Below are positions 30,980 through 43,279 of a stretch of 64,000 nt of DNA, piece by piece; positions within the stretch are counted from its first letter, which is position 1; each line of letters begins with the position of its first letter. The stretch covers positions 112,989,660-113,053,659 of the forward strand of contig NC_035448.2 of NCBI RefSeq assembly GCF_002127325.2, given 5' to 3'. The notes under the pieces were generated by a model that did not search any database, was not told the DNA's origin, and saw only the letters and a program-made list of their open reading frames with translations. The position numbers and the translations under genes were made by a program. This stretch comes from Helianthus annuus (lineage: Eukaryota; Streptophyta; Magnoliopsida; Asterales; Asteraceae).

Positions 30980-33855
30980 TGTCACACCCCGGCCGCGGTA
31001 AAACAACGAAAGCCGCGGCGGAAACGCCGGGGAGGTGAGTAGCGACAGAATTATTGTTTCAACAACCATGGCAAATAAAGTTTTGTATTATTAAAATTTA
31101 AGTTACATTGTCTTGAGTTCCAACTAAAACTATATAATAACTGTCTTTTAAGTCACTAAGGCCCGAGTCCGCCTAAGTGAAGCACAAACACCCTTATGCA
31201 TTAGCACCTGAAACACATGTTAAAATAGGTACGTCAGCATAAAAATGCCTGTGAGATACGTAGGTTTTGTTTATGCAGATTCATGACTTGTATTTGAAAG
31301 AAGTGTTTAATAAAATGATGTCATGTATCTTGTAAAATGTTTTTCTTCGTAAAATCATGTGAAAATGGATATGAAAATCAAATGATAATGAATGAACAAT
31401 GCATGGTTAAATAAATAACCAAGTGAAAATGATTTTGTATAAAAATGTGTAATTTGTAAGACAATGTCATGTTTTTGTATAAAATGTTTCATGTTTTGTC
31501 CAAGTGGTTTATATAACGCAACGATGTATAATACGATAAAAGCACTTATATATAGGAAGTACCAGCGGCGTATCCACCATGCTTTTATCATATAACACAT
31601 AGCCTCGTTACATAAGTCACTTATCAAGAACCAACCAAAATGTCTTGTTCCATGTCAAAATGTGTATGTGTAAACCGTGTACAATGTCATGTGTATCATG
31701 TATAACCAATGAAATGCACAGCAAGTAGGAAATCATCTACTTAACTATGTAATGATGTCTAATGTGAAAACAAATGTCATGTATGGTGAATAACTAGAAG
31801 TTACTCAACCCCATAGAAAATGTACAAAACATGTTTTTGAATAAACCTAAGTTTAAATCAAATGTTATGCTTTGCAGAAAAACAATGCTTTATGATTACA
31901 AACATTTATGCAGTAATGTTAATCGCATACATTCAAGCCTTGAGACTGTGGCGACAAACCCTTAAATGAATTATGTGCTATGCCAAGTCTTACATGCCCA
32001 ATAATCCCTAAACATGTTACTAAATCAGATTACATGTCAAAAATATGTTCACATAATCAAAATACGGATTTTAGCTTCAAAAGGGCATTTTGGTCATTTC
32101 CTATGGGCATACAAGCTAACTAGCAAATGACTAACCAATCCTAGGTGATCATGGGGTATAACCTCACTGGTTATTCCCTAAGTAATTATGATCACTAACT
32201 AAGCTTGGTCGGATCCTAAAGATCGACCAAACGGGTCGGGTTCGGAAGTATAAGCGGTTGTTTAGACCGCTTACCTTACCACCCTAAACAAGCACAAACT
32301 AATAGTGTCGAGTTAGACATGTCAAAACATGTCCAACCTACTGATTTGGTATCAAAACAAAGTGTTTTGATACCCTAAGGTAGTTCCGAGGCAAAATGCA
32401 TGCTAAAACGCATTTTGACCGAAACTTTGACTCGACACTATTACTAGCTAACGTGGTAATCAGATGCTATAATCACGAAGGATTATAACTATCGTGATCA
32501 CAATCACGTTTCAAAGTTCAATTGAACTTTGACTTGACCAATTGATGGTCAAAACCGAAAGTCAAACCGTTGGCCAAACGTTTGACTTTCTGCACTACAT
32601 AAGGAAAAAGCCATAAAAAGAAATGAAAGAATGCTCACTAAGGGTCCTTGCTATCTTTTCTACAAGAAGACAAAGTCCCAAATGCTTGAGAGAGAGCTCC
32701 AAAGCAGATGTGAAGAGAGAATGAGAAGAAATGAGCAAAGAATGAAGGAGTTTGGATGGCTATTTATACTTGTGGTGAGTTAATAGGATCATCACAAGTG
32801 TTTTGCTTGGTCATTAAGCATTAATCCTAGCCATACATGTGTTACAAGCTGATTAGAAGCCTTGGTGAACACACAAACTTGCCCACCACACAAAGAATTA
32901 ACCATAACAGCCCCTGAATTATCAAACAGTTAGCAAAATATGATTTCTGGTCGCTGGGCATCCTTTACGGTCCGCAAGGGGACCCTTACGGTCCATAAGG
33001 ACCTTGCTACAGATCAGCAAGTTTCCCAAAATGACAGATTTGGCCCCTGAGCTTGTTTCAACACGTATTGGCACTTCTAACACCCGTCAAGCCCATTTTT
33101 AAGCTTCATAAAGAAGTTAAAGTATAGGGAACATGAAACATGCTTAAAAATATGTCGGATGTCGGTTCGTTTGGCCATACGGTCGCGTTGTTCGGCTAAT
33201 TACGACGGAAATCGTAACGAGCGCGAAAATGATCCAAATTGCGAAACAAATGGAATTTTTGCATGCCGATCACTAAAATAAAAATATTTTAGTGTGTACA
33301 AAAATTTTGGATGTCCAGATGTGTCCAGAACGTAAGATATGCGCGAAAATGCAAACTTACGCCGTTTTTGACACTTTTAGTCCCTGTAAGATCATGTAAG
33401 CATGTTTTCGCACACCGAACCTATCAAAGCTTATTTCTAAGCCATGTTTAGGTTATATATGGTATGTTTAACTTATGATCAAGTTCCGGACTGTACGTTG
33501 CCCTACGAAAAGGCATACTTTTGCAAGTTGACGCAAATAGTCCCTGAGAGCGAATAAACTTGTTTTTGCCATACCAAAGCCTTTAAAACTTATTTCTATG
33601 TTATGTAAAGGTTATTTAAGGTATGTTAAGTTTATGATGATGTTCCGGAGTGTTTGTCGCGTTAAACTGATCGTGTTAACGCATCAGTTCGCGTATAACT
33701 TTCCAGAAAGCGATATAGAGTTCAAAATCGATCAAAAATCAACACGGGCGCAAAACCAAACATAAATGACAAACATTGGGATCAAAACACACTGTTTTAT
33801 TAATATTGTATTGTTCAGAGTTTGTAAAAATGATATTACAAGCACAGATGTCACA
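30980..33855 (-). repeat. E3 3' LTR with internal deletion
   Basis: Matches 38965-42664 except that about 824 bases equal to 39958-40781 are missing at about 31974, with a ta microhomology at the junction. TATAAATA on the minus strand is at 32761-32768. The shared core is at 31545. Confidence 0.93.
31545..31579 (-). other. Shared 35-nt structured core, E3 3' LTR
   Basis: Core identical to the E1 and E4 copies. Arms gataaaagca and tgcttttatc (31535-31544, 31580-31589) pair perfectly over ten positions and further with wobble. Confidence 0.85.
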
Positions 33856-33892
33856 GTCTCCCCTACTTCAGGAAATTTCGTCCCGAAATTTA
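33856..33892 (-). other. PPT and palindrome of E3
   Basis: Minus strand: AAATTTCGGGACGAAATTT, then cctgaagtaggggagactg, then the LTR. The stop of the last pol segment overlaps this area. Confidence 0.8.
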
Positions 33893-36807
33893 TTTAGAAG
33901 AAACTTGTGAGAATAGATGCGGATATTTCGCTTTCATCTGATCTTCACGTTCCCAAGTAAACTCTGGGCCATGTTTAGATTCCCAGCGAACTTTGACCAA
34001 TTTAATTCGTTTGCCCTTTAACTGTTTAAACGAACGGTCCACTATCTCCACAGGTTTCTCAACAAAATGCATCGTGTTATCAACACGAATTTCATCAAGT
34101 GGTATGTGGAGGTTCTCATCAGCTAAACACTTTCTGAGATTGGACACGTGGAATGTTGGATGAACATTTCCAAGTTCAAGAGGTAGCTCAAGACTGTAGG
34201 CTACTTTTCCGACTCTTTCAACGATCTTAAATGGTCCAACATAGCGAGGTGCAAGTTTTCCTTTCTTTCCAAATCTAATCACGCCTTTCTAAGGGGATAC
34301 CTTGAGTAGGACGTGATCACCAACTTGGAATTCCAAGGGCTTGCGTCGTCGATCCGCGTAACACTTCTAACGGCTTCTAGCTGTCTGAAGGTTTTCACGA
34401 ATCTTCTTGACCTTATCTGTAGTCTCTAGAATGAGTTCAGGTCCAGTAAGCTGAGCTTCACCTATCTCATTCCAGCAGACCGGTGAACGACATTTTCGAC
34501 CGTATAAAGCTTCGAAAGGAGCCATGTTAATGCTAGAGTGATAACTATTGTTGTAGGAGAATTCGATCAACGGTAGATGCGAATCCTAACTACCACCAAA
34601 ATCAATCACACACGCTCTAAGCATATTCTCCAGTGTCTGGATTGTTCTCTCAGATTGACCATCTGTCTGCGGATGGTACGCTGTGCTCAAATGAAGTTGA
34701 GTACCCATGGCAGATTGCATGGTTCTCCAAAAACGAGACGAGAATCGAGCATCTCTGTCAGATATAATGTTCAAAGGAACACCATGTCGAGATACAATCT
34801 CATCAACATAGATCTTAGCAAGATCATCAGCAGATAGACTCTCATGGATTGGCAAGAAATGTGCTGACTTTGTAAGACGATCAACAACAACCCAAATGGC
34901 GTCATGACCCTTCTTAGTGCGCGGTAACTTGGTAATGAGATCCATAGAAATGTTTTCCCATTTCCAAATCGGAATCTCTGGTTGCTCCAATAATCCAGAG
35001 GGATGTTGATGTTCTGCCTTAACCTTGAGACAAGTAAGGCATTTGGAAACATATAAGGCTATGTCTTTCTTCATACCCGGCCACCAGTACTGGGTTCGAA
35101 GATCCTTATACATTTTGTTTGCACCAGGATGAATAGAATAACGAGACTTGTGAGCTTCATCCATAAGCAAGGTGCGAAGATTGTCTATACTTGGGACCCA
35201 CAAACGGCCCAAGTAATAGAAAATTCCAAAATCTCTCAGTTCAAGCTCAGGATTGGTATGACACGGTATCTCTTTACCCATCAAGTCTTGTGCAACACAA
35301 GTATGTTGAGCTTGAATTATGCGAGATTGAAGGTCAGATCGAACCTGAACACAGTGAAGCTTGACACGTTCCTTACGACTCAATGCGTCAGCCACGACAT
35401 TCGCCTTACCAGGATGGTAGCGAATTTCGCAATCGTAGTCGTTTAGGAGTTCAACCCAACGTCGTTGCCTCATGTTTAGTTCTTTCTGATTAAAGATATG
35501 CTGGAGACTCTTGTGGTCAGTAAACACTACACACTTTGTACCATACAGGTAGTATCTCCAGATTTTGAGAGCAAAGACTACTGCACCTAACTCAAGATCA
35601 TGAGTTGTGTAGTTCTTCTCGTGCACTTTCTGCTGTCTTGATGCATAGGCTATAACTTTGTTTCTTTGCATAAGAACACAGCCAAGGCCTAAGTTGGATG
35701 CATCACAGTACACAACAAAATCGTCATTACCCTCGGGCAAAGATAGAATAGGTGCATCACAGAGTTTCTGTTTCAAAGTCTGAAAAGCTTCTTCCTGTCT
35801 GGATCCCCACTCAAAAGGTTTGCTTTTCTGAGTTAAAGCAGTGAGAGGAACCGCAATTTTGGAGAAGTTTTCAATGAAACGGCGGTAATAACCCGCTAAA
35901 CCAAGAAATGAACGAACCTCGGTAGGAGTAGCAGGAGTATCCCAATCCTTAATCGCACTGATTTTGGCGGGATCTACATGTATACCTTGTTCATTGACTA
36001 TGTGCCCCAAAAATTGAACTTCCTTAAGCCAGAATTCGCACTTGGAGAATTTCGCAAAAAGCTGTTCTTTCTTTAGGAGCTCCATTGTAAGACGAAGATG
36101 TTGTTCATGATCAGCTCGAGTCTTAGAATAGATCAGAATATCATCAATGAAGACGATGATGAACTTGTCCAAATAAGGGTTACAAACCCTATTCATCAAG
36201 TCCATGAAAACAGCAGGAGCATTTGTTAAACCGAAAGGCATAACAGTGAATTCATAATAACCATAACGCGTACGAAAGCTGTCTTGGGAATATCTTCTTC
36301 AAGAACTCGAAGCTGATGATACCCAGAATGTAAATCAATCTTTGAAAAGCAAGTAGCACCCTGTAGCTGATCAAAGAGATCATCAATGCGAGGTAGGGGA
36401 TATCGATTCTTGATGGTAAGCTTGTTAAGCTCACGGTAATCGATACACATCCTAAAAGATCCATCTTTCTTTTTCACGAATAGGACAGGAGCGCCCCAAG
36501 GGGAAAAGCTTGGACGGATGAATCCTTTGTCAGATAGCTCCTGAAGCTGCTTAGATAACTCTTGCATCTCAGATGGTGCAAGACGATAAGGTGATTTAGC
36601 AATGGGATTAGCGCCAGGCACAAGATCAATGCGGAACTCAACTTGGCGCACAGGGGGTAAACCAGGTAATTCTTCAGGAAATACCTCTGGATAATCCCGA
36701 ACAACAGGGATATCTTGGATAGTCTTACCCTTGCCTTTATCCTCTACGACATGTTCTATAAGAAAGCAACATACTTCTTGCGTAGATATTTGCGGGCTTG
36801 GGTACAA
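33890..36807 (-). pseudogene. pol: E3 Pol: RT, RNase H, integrase, chromodomain-like tail
   Basis: RT begins near 36640 ([31 protein letters not shown]) and has the catalytic FIDDILIYS near 36150. RNase H shows CDASNLGLG (about 35710), [10 protein letters not shown] and DALSRK. Integrase has an HHCC finger ([12 protein letters not shown] to CLTCLK, about 35130-35010) and DDE residues in [18 protein letters not shown] and [12 protein letters not shown]. The C-terminal [17 protein letters not shown] resembles a chromodomain, which targets chromovirus integrase to chromatin. Breaks: a frame change between protease and RT (36740-36800), a one-base loss near 36272 in RT, and TAG stops at 34588, 34369 and 34291 (minus-strand starts). 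It copies RNA to cDNA and inserts it. It is inactive as read. Confidence 0.92.
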
Positions 36808-38380
36808 GACATGAGTTTAACAGGTTTCTCCCCATGAATGTTAAGATCTCACCAGTCGATAGCGGTATACGGACCAACTTCTCAAAACATACCACCTCAG
36901 CATGGTACTTTGATAACCAATCCATTCCTACTATAATATCGAAGCTCCCGAGTTGCATCGGTGTGAGGTCGATAGGGAAAAGATGGTTATTGAGATTCAA
37001 CTGGCAATTTCGAAGAACAGAGTCGAGGACAACAGGTTCGCCACTAGCTACTTCTACTGTCAAGGGCTTTCCTAGTTTTGTTCTAGTCATCGAAAGCAAA
37101 GGCTCAAATGCTAAGGACACAAAACTCTTATCGGCACCCGAATCAAATAGAACAGAAGCAGGATGGTTGTTAACAAGGAACGTACCGTTCACCACTTCGT
37201 TATCCGCACGCGCCTCATTGGCATTCAAGTTAAAAGCTCTACCACGAGCCGGTGCCTGATTTGCATTTGCCAACCTCGGGCAATTGTTCCTGTAGTGGGT
37301 CAGATCCCCACAGTTGAAACATGAACCAGGCGGAAAGTGAGGTCGTGCAGGATTCTGGGCAGGGTTTTGTGCAGCTGGGTTCAGATTAGGAACAAAATGG
37401 CAGGTGTTCGCAAGATGACCAGACTTGCCACAATTCGTGCAGATACGACATTGCATCTGTGGCTGGTGGTGGCTATTACATCTGTTACACAGAGGTGCAT
37501 TACCAGCATACTGCCTTTTGGCAGCAGGTTGTGCAACCTGATTCTGCGCTGCCTGATTAGGAGCAGCCTGGTTTGTCTGAGCGGTAACAGCAAAGTTCTT
37601 GGAAGCCTTACGCTTCCTCGATTTCTTTGAAGACTCAGCAGTCTTCTTGCCCTTGTTATCCTTGGCGTCATCAGACTGTTTCTGCTTCTTGTCACCCTTT
37701 CTGTGGAGTTTACCCTTCTTGATTTGAGATTCAGTAAGGGTAGCAGCTAGCTCAATGGCCTGTCGGACGGTAGTAGGGTGACTGCCAGTGACAATATCCT
37801 GAACAGGATCTGGCAAACCGTCTATGTACTTCTCAATAGCCTTATCCAAAGGCGTGACCATTGTCGGACAGAGCAAGCTTAACTCCTCATATCTGACAGT
37901 GTAAGCCCGGTGTTCACCACTGACTTGCTTCAGATCCTTGAACTCATCTTCGAGTGCCCTCTGCTCATGTCGAGGACAGAATTCTCTCATCATGAGAGCC
38001 CTGAGTTCCTCCCAAGTCTGACCCAAAGCAACATCTGCACCTCTATCTCTCATTACCCCATTCCACCAGGTAAGGGCCCTCTTTTGAAATACACTAGAAG
38101 CAAACTCGACTTTACGATTGTTCGGACACTGAACATGGCGGGATGTGCTCTCAAGACTCTCAAACCACTGGAGAAGCCCTGTTGCTCCTTCAGTACCACT
38201 AAACTTGAGTGGTTTAGCCGAGTTAAACTGTTTAAAGTTGCACGGAGCAGGTGCATTAACATTGTTATTGATGGCTTGGTTTATTTGAGTTATGAGACCA
38301 GGTAGCATAGCAGCCATCTGCTGTGCTATAATAGCTGCCAGTTCGGCATCAGGTTGAGGAACGTTACGTCGAGGAGGCAT
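36737..38380 (-). CDS. gag: E3 Gag-protease, frame open
   Basis: 547 codons from ATG at 38380 ([13 protein letters not shown]). A longer frame from 38452 is possible, but the MPPRR start matches E2. The capsid domain lies at about residues 65-190 ([16 protein letters not shown]). A basic linker [11 protein letters not shown] follows. CCHC knuckles are [14 protein letters not shown] and [14 protein letters not shown]. The aspartic protease region is at about residues 405-500, with active-site [13 protein letters not shown] and [13 protein letters not shown]. The frame then runs out of phase with RT near 36740, ending at 36737. Gag forms the particle and packages RNA. The gene itself has no stop before protease, in contrast to pol. 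Whether the frame change is a recoding site or a mutation is unclear; I favour mutation. Confidence 0.9.
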   Translation of the reverse strand: MPPRRNVPQPDAELAAIIAQQMAAMLPGLITQINQAINNNVNAPAPCNFKQFNSAKPLKFSGTEGATGLLQWFESLESTSRHVQCPNNRKVEFASSVFQKRALTWWNGVMRDRGADVALGQTWEELRALMMREFCPRHEQRALEDEFKDLKQVSGEHRAYTVRYEELSLLCPTMVTPLDKAIEKYIDGLPDPVQDIVTGSHPTTVRQAIELAATLTESQIKKGKLHRKGDKKQKQSDDAKDNKGKKTAESSKKSRKRKASKNFAVTAQTNQAAPNQAAQNQVAQPAAKRQYAGNAPLCNRCNSHHQPQMQCRICTNCGKSGHLANTCHFVPNLNPAAQNPAQNPARPHFPPGSCFNCGDLTHYRNNCPRLANANQAPARGRAFNLNANEARADNEVVNGTFLVNNHPASVLFDSGADKSFVSLAFEPLLSMTRTKLGKPLTVEVASGEPVVLDSVLRNCQLNLNNHLFPIDLTPMQLGSFDIIVGMDWLSKYHAEVVCFEKLVRIPLSTGEILTFMGRNLLNSCLVPKPANIYARSMLLSYRTCRRG

Positions 38381-38964
38381 TCTAAAAGAGGAAACATGAG
38401 AGAAAACGAGTGAGATGATGTGATGAAAATGAGATAACAATAAAATCGACAAAAAGCAAGGAAGGTGGTCATTTGTTTGTTACCACAAAGCAAACAAACA
38501 ACACACAGTGACAAATCAAAGTAAATGAGTCATAATAATGTATCACCGAAGACATGCTCGCCTATAAGTGAACACTCACCCCAAGAGTTCCCAGGTAAGA
38601 GTGACTGGTCCGATACTTCGGATTTGTACGAACACTCTAGCCTTAGACAGAAAACTCAGGGTACAGGCATTCACTCTTCCAGTTTGCACGTGTTCACATT
38701 ATTTAGACCCAAAACTTTGACAAGATTTTGAAAAATTTGGAAGGCACACGGTCAAAAGAAATCATCTAAAGATAGATGATTGATTTCAAAATCGTTTTGG
38801 AAATTGTGTTCAAGTTTTGGTAATCACCTAAGGATAGGTGACGGGTATTGTTTTAAAATCTAAACACAAGTAAACTTGTGTTAGGGTCCTAAAGTTATAG
38901 TCTAGGTCAAAGCATTACTAATAACCTAGTTCCCTATAACCATTGGCTCTGATACCAACTCTTC
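38381..38964 (-). other. E3 leader with PBS and conserved block
   Basis: PBS TGGTATCAGAGCC (minus strand, 38945-38957) seven bases from the LTR. The conserved leader at 38505-38732 matches E2 and E4. A paired atcatct...agatgat hairpin lies at 38760-38780. No ORF. Confidence 0.8.
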
Positions 38965-39529
38965 TGTCACACCCCGGCCGCGGTAAAACAACGAAAGCCG
39001 CGGCGGAAACGCCGGGGAGGTGAGTAGCGACAGAATTATTGTTTCAACAACCATGGCAAATAAAGTTTTGTATTATTAAAATTTAAGTTACATTGTCTTG
39101 AGTTCCAACTAAAACTATAGAATAACTGTCTTTTAAGTCACTAAGGCCCGAGTCCGCCTAAGTGAAGCACAAACACCCTTATGCATTAGCACCTGAAACA
39201 CATGTAAAAATAGGTACGTCAGCATAAAAATGCCTGTGAGATACATAGGTTTTGTTTATGCAGATTCATGACTTGTATTTGAAAGAAGTGTTTAATAAAA
39301 TGATGTCATGAATCTTGTAAAATGTTTTTCTTTGTAAAATCATGTGAAAATCGATATGAAAATCAAATGATAATGAATGAACAATGCATGGTTAAATAAA
39401 TAATCAAGTGAAAATGATTTTGTATAAAAATGTGTAATTTGTAAGACAATGTCATGTTTTTGTATAAAATGTTTCATGTTTTGTCCAAGTGGTTTATATA
39501 ACGCAACGATGTATAATATGATAAAAGCA

Positions 39530-39564
39530 CTTATATATAGGAAGTACCAGCGGCGTATCCACCA
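39530..39564 (-). other. Shared 35-nt structured core, E3 5' LTR
   Basis: Core identical to that in the 3' LTR. Arms pair over at least 14 positions (atatgataaaagca with tgcttttatcatat), longer than in the 3' LTR copy, where one base differs. Confidence 0.85.
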
Positions 39565-40139
39565 TGCTTTTATCATATAACACATAGCCTCGTTACATAA
39601 GTCACTTATCAAGAACCAACCAAAATGTCTTGTTCCATGTCAAAATGTGTATGTGTAAACCGTGTACAATGTCATGTGTATCATGTATAACCAATGAAAT
39701 GCACAGCAAGTAGGAAATCATCTACTTAACTATGTAATGATGTCTAATGTGAAAACAAATGTCATGTATGGTGAATAACTAGAAGTTACTCAACCCCATA
39801 GAAAATGTACAAAACATGTTTTTGAATAAACCTAAGTTTAAATCAAATGTTATGCTTTGCAGAAAAACAATGCTTTATGATTACAAACATTTATGCAGTA
39901 ATGTTAATCGCATACATTCAAGCCTTGAGACTGTGGCGACAAACCCTTAAATGAATTAAAGGTTCATCTAAAGTTATGTTGTCGGATTCTGTCATCCCCA
40001 ACTTCCAAACAAACCCAGGAAGTCGGAAACGGGAGTTGTCAATTCCTATGGTACCATTACATAAGTCCGAGCGGCGTAGCTAATGTTAATGAATGTATTA
40101 TTGTCCCGATTGAACATACCAAATGTCATAACCAATGTA

Positions 40140-40400
40140 GCATGTGAAAGCCATGTACTAGGAATGCTAAGTAAACATGCCTAGTAGAAATGTTCATGTA
40201 AAAACAATGTGCTAGCATGCTTAGTAAACATACATAGCAGAAATGTCATGTAAAACAATGTGTTCCATATGCTAAGTAAACATATGCAACAAATGTGAAA
40301 TAAATCAATGTGCTAGCATGCTTAACATACATAGCAAAACACAATGGAAAACATGTACTATAAGTGTACTAGGTGAAATTAGCATGTTTATGTCATAAAA
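40140..40400 (-). repeat. Hairpin-like tandem repeats in E3 5' LTR
   Basis: Units about 55-60 bases apart with co-varying arms: ACTAGGAATG/CATGCCTAGT, CATATG/CATATG and a weaker GCTAGCATG/CATACATAGC. This block lies within the stretch deleted from the 3' LTR. Confidence 0.55.
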
Positions 40401-41569
40401 GCATGAAATGCACAAAAGTAACATGTATGTACATGTGTATCACCCCAAAACATTTGAAAACGGTAAAAGAGGGGAACTATGTACTCACTTGGGATTGCTA
40501 ATTAGTCTTGAGAATAAGACCAATTTAAGCTCCAGGGGTTACGGAATCAACCGGCACCTAGTATAGGTAACTATGTTAATAAACGGCCCTAAAACGGGAG
40601 ATAGGATAGAATGAGGTTCTATAAATCAAATGAGTAACTGAACTCATATGGTATGATTTAATAGTCCCAACATTCTGATTAGAAAGCCTACCTAAGTGCT
40701 TTTGACCCGTTTTGACACATTATGGTAACATAAGTCACTATAAGGCGTCATTAGCGTAAAACTATGTTCGGATGGTTAACTATGTGCTATGCCAAGTCTT
40801 ACATGCCCAATAATCCCTAAACATGTTACTAAATCAGATTACATGTCAAAAATATGTTCACATAATCAAAATACGGATTTTAGCTTCAAAAGGGCATTTT
40901 GGTCATTTCCTATGGGCATACAAGCTAACTAGCAAATGACTAACCAATCCTAGGTGATCATGGGGTATAACCTCAGTGGTTATTCCCTAAGTAATTATGA
41001 TCACTAACTAAGCTTGGTCGGATCCTAAAGATCGACCAAACGGGTCGGGTTCGGAAGTATAAGCGGTTGTTTAGACCGCTTACCTTACCACCCTAAACAA
41101 GCACAAACTAATAGTGTCGAGTTAGACATGTCAAAACATGTCCAACCTACTGATTTGGTATCAAAACAAAGTGTTTTGATACCCTAAAGTAGTTCCGAGG
41201 CAAAATGCGTGCTAAAACGCATTTTGACCGAAACTTTGACTCGACACTACAACTAGCTAACGTGGTAATCAGATGCTATAATCACGAAGGATTATAACTA
41301 TCGTGATCACAATCACGTTTCAAAGTTCAATTGAACTTTGACTTGACCAATTGATGGTCAAAACCGAAAGTCAAACCGTTGTCCAAATGTTTGACTTTCT
41401 GCACTACATAAGGAAAAAGCCATAAAAAGAAATGAAAGAATGCTCACTAAGGGTCCTTGCTATCTTTTCTACAAGAAGACAAAGTTCCAAATGCTTGAGA
41501 GAGAGCTCCAAAGCAGATGTGAAGAGAGAATGAGAAGAAATGAGCAAAGAATGAAGGAGTTTGGATGGC

Positions 41570-41577
41570 TATTTATA
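41570..41577 (-). promoter_or_regulatory. TATA box of E3 5' LTR
   Basis: TATAAATA on the minus strand, followed in sense by ccatccaaactccttcattc. It has the same arrangement as in E2. Confidence 0.65.
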
Positions 41578-42669
41578 CTTGTGGTGAGTTAATAGGATCA
41601 TCACAAGTGTTTTGCTTGGTCATTAAGCATTAATCCTAGCCATACATGTGGTACAAGCTGATTAGAAGCCTTGGTGAACACACAAACTTGCCCACCACAC
41701 AAAGAATTAACCATAACAGCCCCTGAATTATCAAACAGTTAGCAAAATATGATTTCTGGTCACTGGGCATCCTTTACGGTTCGCAAGGGGACCCTTACAG
41801 TCCGTAAGGACCTTGCTGCAGATCAGCAAGTTTCCCAAAATGACAGATTTGGCCCCTGAGCTTGTTTCAACGCGTATTGGCACTTCTAACACCCGTCAAG
41901 CCCATTTTTAAGCTTCATAAAGAAGTTAAAGTATAGGGAACATGAAACATGCTCAAAAATATGTCGGATGTCGGTTCGTTTGGCCGTACGGTCGCGTTGT
42001 TCGGCTAATTACGACGGAAATCGTAACGAGCGCGAAAATGATCCAAATTGCGAAACGAATGGAATTTTTACATGCCGATCACTAAAATAAAAATATTTTA
42101 GTGTGTACAAAAATTTTGGATGTCCAGATGTGTCCAGAACGTAAGATATGCGCGAAAATGCAAACTTACGCCGTTTTTGACACTTTTAGTCCCTGTAAGA
42201 TCATGTAAGCATGTTTTCGCACACCGAACCTATCAAAGCTTATTTCTAAGCCATGTTTAGGTTATATATGGTATGTTTAACTTATGATCAAGTTCCGGAC
42301 TATACGTTGCCCTACGAAAAGGCATACTTTTGCAAGTTGACGCAAATAGTCCCTGAGAGCGAATAAACTTGTTTTTGCCATACCAAAGCCTTTAAAACTT
42401 ATTTCTAAGTTATGTAAAGGTTATTTAAGGTATGTTAAGTTTATGATGATGTTCCGGAGTGTTTGTCGCGTTAAACTGATCGTGTTAACGCATCAGTTCG
42501 CGTATAACTTTCCAGAAAGCGATATAGAGTTCAAAATCGATCAAAAATCAACACGGGCACAAAACCAAACATAAATGACAAACATTGGGATCAAAACACA
42601 CTGTTTTATTAATATTGTATTGTTCAGAGTTTGTAAAAATGATATTACAAGCACAGATGTCACATGTTA

Positions 42670-42885
42670 AGCCTATTTAACTGTTCCGGAATGTTTGTTG
42701 CATTAAACTGGTTATATTTACGCATTAGTGCGCGTATAACCTTCCAGAAAGCGATTTGAAGCCCGAAATTGAACAAGAGTTGATATGTGTAATTGATACA
42801 CATGTTTATACAAATCCCAAGTATGAAACACAATATGTTATTGGTTTGGTATTTGTTTGATGGTAGAAGTGACACAGATGTCACA
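42670..42885 (-). repeat. E4 3' LTR, second part
   Basis: Continues 27612-30979 on the other side of E3 and ends gtgacacagatgtcaca, the LTR terminal palindrome. It matches 56446-56660 of the other LTR. Confidence 0.9.
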
Positions 42886-43279
42886 GTATCCCCTACTTCA
42901 GGAAATTTCATCCCGAAATTTATCTTAGAGGAAACTTGTGAGAGCTTGAAATATGAAGTTGAAAAGATCGAACAATACTGGTTAGAGTCCTGAACTTCTA
43001 GTAACTTTAAATAACATCATGCTTGAAATGTGAGAGGGACACTTATATATAAGTATATAAAGTGTTATTGGTGCGTTCACCGTACCTCTATTACATTGTT
43101 CATATTTTGTTACGGTTGCCACTATTGGTTCTTACACATAATAGTCTTATTGTGGTTTCCGTGCACTGAAATTCGTAATTATGTATGCATCCATAATTAC
43201 GTAATTCCTTGCATAGTCACGTAGTGCATCTTATAATGTGTAGGGGAAGGAAACAATGAACGAGCCAGTGATGATTGTG

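Larger units (their letters stand above)
39193..41447 (-). other. Putative leader intron within E3 5' LTR
   Basis: Donor-like TTA|GTGAGC and acceptor-like ACATGTGTTTCAG|GTGC bracket about 2.25 kb. E4 has the clean pair CT|GTAAGTAT and ACATGTGTTTCAG|GTAC (27852-29988 in its 3' LTR). The intron would contain the shared core and the hairpin repeats. Inference from conserved sites only. Confidence 0.4.
30980..42664 (-). mobile_element. E3: nearly complete Ty3/gypsy chromovirus
   Basis: LTRs 30980-33855 and 38965-42664, exact TSD tgtta at 30975-30979 and 42665-42669, PBS at 38945 and PPT at 33856. Gag-PR-RT-RNase H-INT order, a C-terminal chromodomain-like segment and long LTRs suggest the Tekay/Del group. 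The left LTR is 824 bases shorter through one deletion. Otherwise LTRs differ little, so the insertion is recent. It is the only element here with a full enzyme set, though broken. Confidence 0.94.
38965..42664 (-). repeat. E3 5' LTR, full length
   Basis: 3700 bases, TGTCACACC to GATGTCACA. In element sense: TATAAATA at 41570-41577, donor-like GTGAGC at 41447, hairpin repeats at 40140-40400, the shared core at 39530, acceptor-like TGTTTCAG at 39193, and a nested stem at the 3' tip (CCGCGG/CCGCGG within CCCCGG/CCGGGG, 38972-39017). Confidence 0.93.

Noticed and set aside
31543..31583. TATATATA in the 35-nt core as the LTR promoter
   Set aside because: A better TATAAATA with a typical start region lies about 1.2 kb upstream in element sense (32761), and the core is downstream of it.
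33890..38380. Endogenous pararetrovirus or env-bearing virus
   Set aside because: E3 has LTRs, TSD, integrase and a tRNA-Met PBS, with no movement-protein or envelope-like frame; it is an ordinary gypsy chromovirus.
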